Shown piece after piece: positions 59,762 through 64,000 of a stretch of DNA of 64,000 nt (within the stretch, counting starts at the first letter, position 1; every line of letters begins with the position of its first letter). Position numbers and translations under genes: made by a program. Below the pieces are notes generated by a model. The model searched no databases and was not told the origin of the DNA. It was given only the letters and a program-made list of their open reading frames with translations. Origin of the DNA: Dimorphilus gyrociliatus (Eukaryota > Annelida > Polychaeta > Dinophilidae); the NCBI GenBank assembly GCA_904063045.1, contig CAJFCJ010000019.1:1999700-2063699 (forward strand), in the 5' to 3' direction.

Positions 59762-59914
59762 AGTGAAAAAACGACGTTAACAGCAATATAAAGTGAACGA
59801 TGGATTGTCAATTTCTATAGAATGTACTATAATTCATATACATCAGGTAAAAGTACATTTATTATTAAATATAGTAAAATGCTTGACCAAAGGATATTTC
59901 ATGAAAAAAAAAAA

Positions 59915-60012
59915 AGTCGGGTTGCGCCAGTGGGTGAGAAAGCGTTTGAAAGGGAACTTCAAGCTTATAAACATTTCAATCTCATGAAGTACCCACTCGG
60001 CTAAGCCGACCT
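59915..60012 (-). ncRNA. Vault-RNA-like small RNA, array copy E
   Basis: About 98 nt on the minus strand, starting GGTCGGCTTAGCCGAGTGGG and ending CACCCACTGGCGCAACCCGA before a T tract. Here GTCGG pairs perfectly with CCGAC, repairing the C-A mismatch of copies B-D in the outer stem. The box-B-like element is TTTCAAACGC. Its upstream flank is outside the repeated spacer but still has a TATA-like stretch at a similar distance. Confidence 0.65.
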
Positions 60013-60603
60013 AAGGAAATACATACGATAGACCTCTATATTACTCTAACTTTAATAACACATCTTGTGTCGTAGTAGTTCGAATGGTAGGTTTAATTTA
60101 ATATTAAACTTGTCGGAAAGTCTTAATATATTTGTTGCATCAAGTAATTAATCCTTACTTTTAAATGTCTTATATATATTTATATACTGTATACTGTATA
60201 TTTACGTTTATACCTTTATAAATATCTAGAATTACAGAAATTTTATTTATATTACACAATAGCTCAATAGCTGAATACTCTGAAAATGGTTGAATTGTCA
60301 CGTGATCATTATGTTGTTACTAGCAACAGTGATTTCCCAATAGAAAATAAATCATTTTTTATAACAATTATATACTCTATTTTATTTCTTTTTCAGTAAA
60401 GAAAACATTGATAATTTTCAAATAATTTAACAATAGAAGGTATACATTTGGTACACATTGTTTACAAAATAAACATTTAACAATGAGAGAAGTATTTCTT
60501 AACAATGAAGCAAAATGATTTAGAAAAAAGTAAACGTAGTAATAAATAAATTTCATAAGAAAGCGAGAGAGAGAGAGAGAGAAAAATATCTGATTTTCCC
60601 TCT
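60013..60603. other. Intergenic region
   Basis: Between small RNA copy E and the stop codon of PIGQ. Contains TA-rich stretches near 60,170-60,200 and a (GA)n run at about 60,565-60,582. No gene seen. Confidence 0.5.
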
Positions 60604-62832
60604 TTATTTTCTCTTCAAATGTGTCTTTTCCATCCACGGATAAATTAAATCACCCATTACTAGTTTCTTTAAGAAAGAAAAAATCTCCCAAGGTTCATTT
60701 TGCTCTAATCGATCATAGCTAATGAGTTCGTGGCATGAAGCTGCTTCCAACTATTAAAATAGTAAAAATTGTATAGGAAGATAGTTATAAATAGACGGAA
60801 TAATTTTATGTTATAATACATACTTTCATCCATAAATAGACAACTCCGTTTCTATCAGGTTCAACTACTTTAAAAGTTACTTTATCTAAAAATAAAAGAA
60901 CTAAAGAAAAACGAAAGATGTTCGTGTAGAAAACTTACCCATAACAGTTTTTGAACGAATCATTTTCAATAAAAACGAATAAAAGGGGATGCGATTGAGA
61001 AACATAACAAATTGTTGAGGTATAAATTGCACAATAAGTACCAATAACCGCAACTAAAAAGTTTTAAATACATTTTAATAAACACTACTTTATGAATATT
61101 ATTAAACTTACCAATGTAAAAACTGCATAATAGGTTAAAACTGTTGGAAACAGAAAAAGAATAATACAAAAGAATAAGGTCCCAACAAACAGTGTATCGA
61201 CATCGCATGACAAAGTATCTATCCTCTTCCTCAAAACGTTCTTCTTTTTACCTCGAAATAGTAAAAATAAAGAGGAAACACCTTTCATTTGAAGCTTATA
61301 TAATCTAAATAATAGTAAAAATATGGTTTATAACAATTCAAACATTTTTAGCGCAAATTTTTAATCTTTTACCTTGATGCGTAAACGTAAAAGCAGTATA
61401 TGTGCAAAGTCATCATATTAAAAATATCAATACAGAAGCTTATTTGATAGGAAACACCTAATACTCCTATCCATAAAGTAAGGTTTAGCATCATTGCAAT
61501 CCATGGTTTAATAAGATTCAAGTAGCCTGGAGAATAGAAAAGAGATTAAATTGTTTCTTTCACTACGAAGATAGGAAATTATTACCCATCCACAAATAGA
61601 AGTGATAAAGGAAAAAAGTTCCAAGAAAGTGACTCAATTGATAATTTAGCTTTAATCCAGCCGGACTTCCCATTAGCCATTTTATAAGAAGTCTTAAATG
61701 TTCAACAATACTCTAAATAAAATAATAAAAGCAATAATAAATAATTTTGCAGGCTAAATTAACAAACAAAACAAACATTAGCTACAAGAAGAAGTTCATC
61801 AGAGCACTTTTCGGTATCAAACATATCTTTTAAGAAATAGATTGTACATATTCCAACCACTATGTCTATAATTCGTCTAACAGAATAGTTTAATAACCTG
61901 TTCATCGAACGGATAATTGCAGGAGATGTAGATCAGCAAATTTGTATTATTTACCTCAAGGTGCATAATGGATTATTAATATCGTACTTTTTCAAGGATT
62001 GAAAACCCTGATAATGCTCAAGCAAATTCTTTCCAACAAATGTTAGCAAAATGATCCTTTTTAGAATACTATTCTTGATGCATTCCCTATTTGGGGAAAA
62101 AAATTATAAGTTAATTATTACTTATTGCTAAAGCTGGCAGTGTATAAAATAGTCTTACTCCAGACGAAATAGACAACGGGGAACCCAAAACACTATACTA
62201 AATATATGATACAGTAAATAGGTGAAAGCATTGTAAAGTGCACGTATTTTCCAGGGTTTAAGCATACACGAAGATGTGTCAATTACATCCAGAGAAATGT
62301 TACACTTTTGAGAAACTTTTTGTTGTAGATGCAGGGCTCGACTAAGCTGGTTGACGTGTGTACCTTCCATGAGTTTTGTAGCATTTTCCCCATCATCTAT
62401 CCAATCTGCAGCCGATTGCATCAACAAGGCAGACTGCTGTACATATTCTGCACTATATAATATAACCATTGCTTCACTACAATCCCAAACGGGGCTGAGA
62501 TGAATAATTGGCACGTCGTCTTTTTTTCTACATGCAACAATCTCAAAGCGAACGATATATGAACTAATGATCGATGGTACTGTCAAATCATCATTTCTAA
62601 ACCAAACTCCCAATTGTCTAATACTATAACCAAAGCCTTCACTCAGCTTGCTTTCTCGCAACCAATCTCTTATAGAACGAACATCTCCATTTCGAACAAT
62701 ACCTGTCACACAAATTATTCTAGTCTTTCTATTGCTCCAACCGATAAGATTACCCGTAGGGGCATTCATACATTCATAAGGAATGTAAATCCTAACGATG
62801 GGTTTGGGGTCATGAAATTCCCAGTTCGGCAT
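60604..62832 (-). CDS. PIGQ: PIG-Q, GPI-GlcNAc transferase subunit
   Basis: Subunit (GPI1 family) of the ER complex that adds GlcNAc to phosphatidylinositol, the first step of GPI-anchor synthesis. Nine exons: 62159-62832, 61955-62086, 61786-61897, 61586-61712, 61373-61526, 61112-61304, 60939-61053, 60824-60885, 60604-60750, giving 571 residues (human about 581). The N-terminal half is soluble. The C-terminal half has several membrane segments and the family blocks [75 protein letters not shown] and the near-terminal GDLIYPWM. All expected regions are present. Confidence 0.96.
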
Positions 62833-63166
62833 AATTGAACGATATTACCAGAAAGCTGTAATTTATAATTTTATCTTTTCCCCTTAACTAAAAAATTACA
62901 GCGAAATCAAATTTTAATGACTAGAAATTTCCCAAAATTTCATAGAAATATCTGGGTATTTCCAAATATTAGGTATTACAGACGAAAACTTAAAACTTAT
63001 GTAACGACTCAAATGGATATCGCAATACTAAAATCAATTGGAATAATATTCGATTATGTTTACATTGCAACTGAATAGTCTCGAGCAGATGTAGATTTTT
63101 ACTAAGTCGCTAATGTCTGAAGACTATTCACTTGGTTATTACACATGATTTAGTAACACCCAAAAT
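62833..63166. promoter_or_regulatory. Short bidirectional promoter region PIGQ / CCDC6
   Basis: Only 334 bases separate the oppositely directed start codons of PIGQ (-) and CCDC6 (+), so the two genes very likely share a bidirectional promoter. No TATA or CCAAT box is evident. Confidence 0.5.
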
Positions 63167-64000
63167 ATGGCTGATAGTGCTAGTGAATTAGAAAGCGATA
63201 CAAATTCCATGAATGACGGCCCAACAGCCCGACTGATGACTCCTAATCATATTGAGTACATGCAGAGGAGAATGGAATCGCTTCAACAAGAGAACGTCGT
63301 CCTTAAAACAGAGCTGGAAAAGTATAAACAAAGAGTAAAGACTCTCGAAGATGATAATGTTCGATTGCGAAGGGCCAGTGTTTCAATAGTTTGTAGTTTT
63401 AATTTCTTTTGTTACAAATTATTATTCGACTAAGACATAAACAGACTATTTAAATTACATTTAATTGACATTTTAGCAAGCTCGCGCTGAGCAAGAAGAA
63501 GAATTTATATCGAATACCCTTTTAAAAACCATTGAAACTCTAAAGAAAGACAAAGAAGTATTGGCAATGAAATACGAACAGGAAGAAGAATGCCTCACGA
63601 ATGATCTCAGCCGAAAACTCTTTCAACTCCAGCAGGAGAAGCAAGCTCTTGAAAGAACTTTAGAGCACGAACAACAAAAGGAAATAAATAAACTTAAAAA
63701 GAATACCGAACGCCTCGAAGCCGATATAAAACATAAACAAGCTTTGCTAGAGGAGCTACGTCGCGATAAAGTTCAATTAGAAAACGAGCTGGAGCACGAA
63801 CAAGAGGCTCTAGTTAATAGACTTTGGAAACGAATGAGTACTCTTGAATCCGAGAAAAGACGTTTACAACAACAATTAAATGGTAATACAGATATTCCAT
63901 CACCGAGAAATAATATTGAAGATGATTCTAGTGCAGCCAGTTTGAGAAACGAAGTCTATCGACTAAGACAACAAGTAACAAATCTCAGAGCAGATCATGA
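63167..64000 (+). CDS. CCDC6: CCDC6 homolog (5' part, cut by window end)
   Basis: Coiled-coil protein of the CCDC6 family (in human a fusion partner of RET and a DNA-damage-response phosphoprotein). Two exons visible: 63167-63388 and 63477 to the window edge, open at 64000. The near-invariant family blocks are present: ASVSIQARAEQEEEFISNTL across the splice junction, ECLTNDLSRKLFQLQQEK, LEELRRDKVQLENELEHEQE and ALVNRLWKRMSTLESEKRRL. Almost the whole visible part is predicted coiled coil after a Ser/Asp-rich N-terminus. The C-terminal part lies outside the window. Confidence 0.96.

Larger units (their letters stand above)
59156..60012. repeat. Tandem repeat array, about 250-bp unit
   Basis: Copies start at 59156, 59413, 59667 and 59915, a period of 248-257 bases. 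The unit is a small RNA gene plus a 155-165-base spacer. The spacers share long stretches (for example GTTAACAGCAATATAAAGC and CTTGACCAAAGGA). The loop regions of the RNAs differ more than the spacers, so coding ends and promoter regions are conserved while loops are free to change. Confidence 0.9.

Noticed and set aside
59557-60004. Short protein-coding frames across the small RNA array
   Set aside because: They overlap the RNA units and repeated spacers, are not shared between copies and look like chance frames.
59156-60012. Plus-strand hairpin RNAs or CRISPR-like repeats
   Set aside because: On the plus strand the units begin after A-runs and have no terminator. The T-run, box A and the G-U in copy D all favour the minus strand. 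Unit size and eukaryotic context exclude CRISPR.

Overview
This is animal nu­clear DNA: an AT-rich, gene-dense stretch with many very short GT-AG introns (mostly 55-180 nt), intergenic gaps of about 0.3-2 kb and no recognisable transposon. The gene set (MASK/ANKHD1, WIF1/Shifted, TRAF7, TYW1, CNOT9, ferroportin, alkaline ceramidase, PIGQ, CCDC6) is bilaterian. A small invertebrate with a compact genome, perhaps a lophotrochozoan such as a small annelid, fits best. That placement is inference. Exon structures were assembled by hand from splice sites and reading frame. Nearly all multi-exon models close with a total coding length divisible by three, a useful internal check.

Layout. 1-9.2 kb: mitochondrial-clan cytochrome P450 (+) with one broken splice acceptor, an unrecognised nuclear-type protein (-), a ferroportin/SLC40 homolog (-) with changed metal-site residues, and a WIF1/Shifted homolog (-). 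9.5-20 kb: a 22-exon ABCA-type protein (+) whose two nucleotide-binding domains have lost almost all catalytic motifs, then TYW1 (+). 21.9-28.6 kb: ribosomal protein S11 (-) with an intronic U35-like C/D snoRNA, ATP-citrate lyase (-), SUMO (+). 29-34 kb: an acidic/basic low-complexity protein (-), a ZCCHC7-like zinc-knuckle protein (-), CNOT9 (-). 35-48.3 kb: eRF3 (+), MASK/ANKHD1 (-), TRAF7 (+), an H2A.X-type histone (-). 49.6-57.5 kb: an unrecognised 334-residue protein (+), tRNA-Thr(TGT) (-), a ten-finger C2H2 protein (+), alkaline ceramidase (+). 58.7-60 kb: a tandem array of four small RNA genes plus one diverged copy, all on the minus strand. Each has a terminal stem, an internal box A, a weak box B and a T-run terminator, and they resemble vault RNAs. 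60.6-64 kb: PIGQ (-) and the 5' part of CCDC6 (+).

The protein genes do not form one pathway. They are mainly housekeeping genes (translation, ubiquitin-like modification, lipid and GPI metabolism, mRNA decay), often arranged head-to-head across short gaps that probably act as shared promoters. The most unusual items are the tandem vault-RNA-like array, the ABCA protein with dead ATPase sites, the ferroportin with changed metal ligands, and the P450 intron ending in AA instead of AG.
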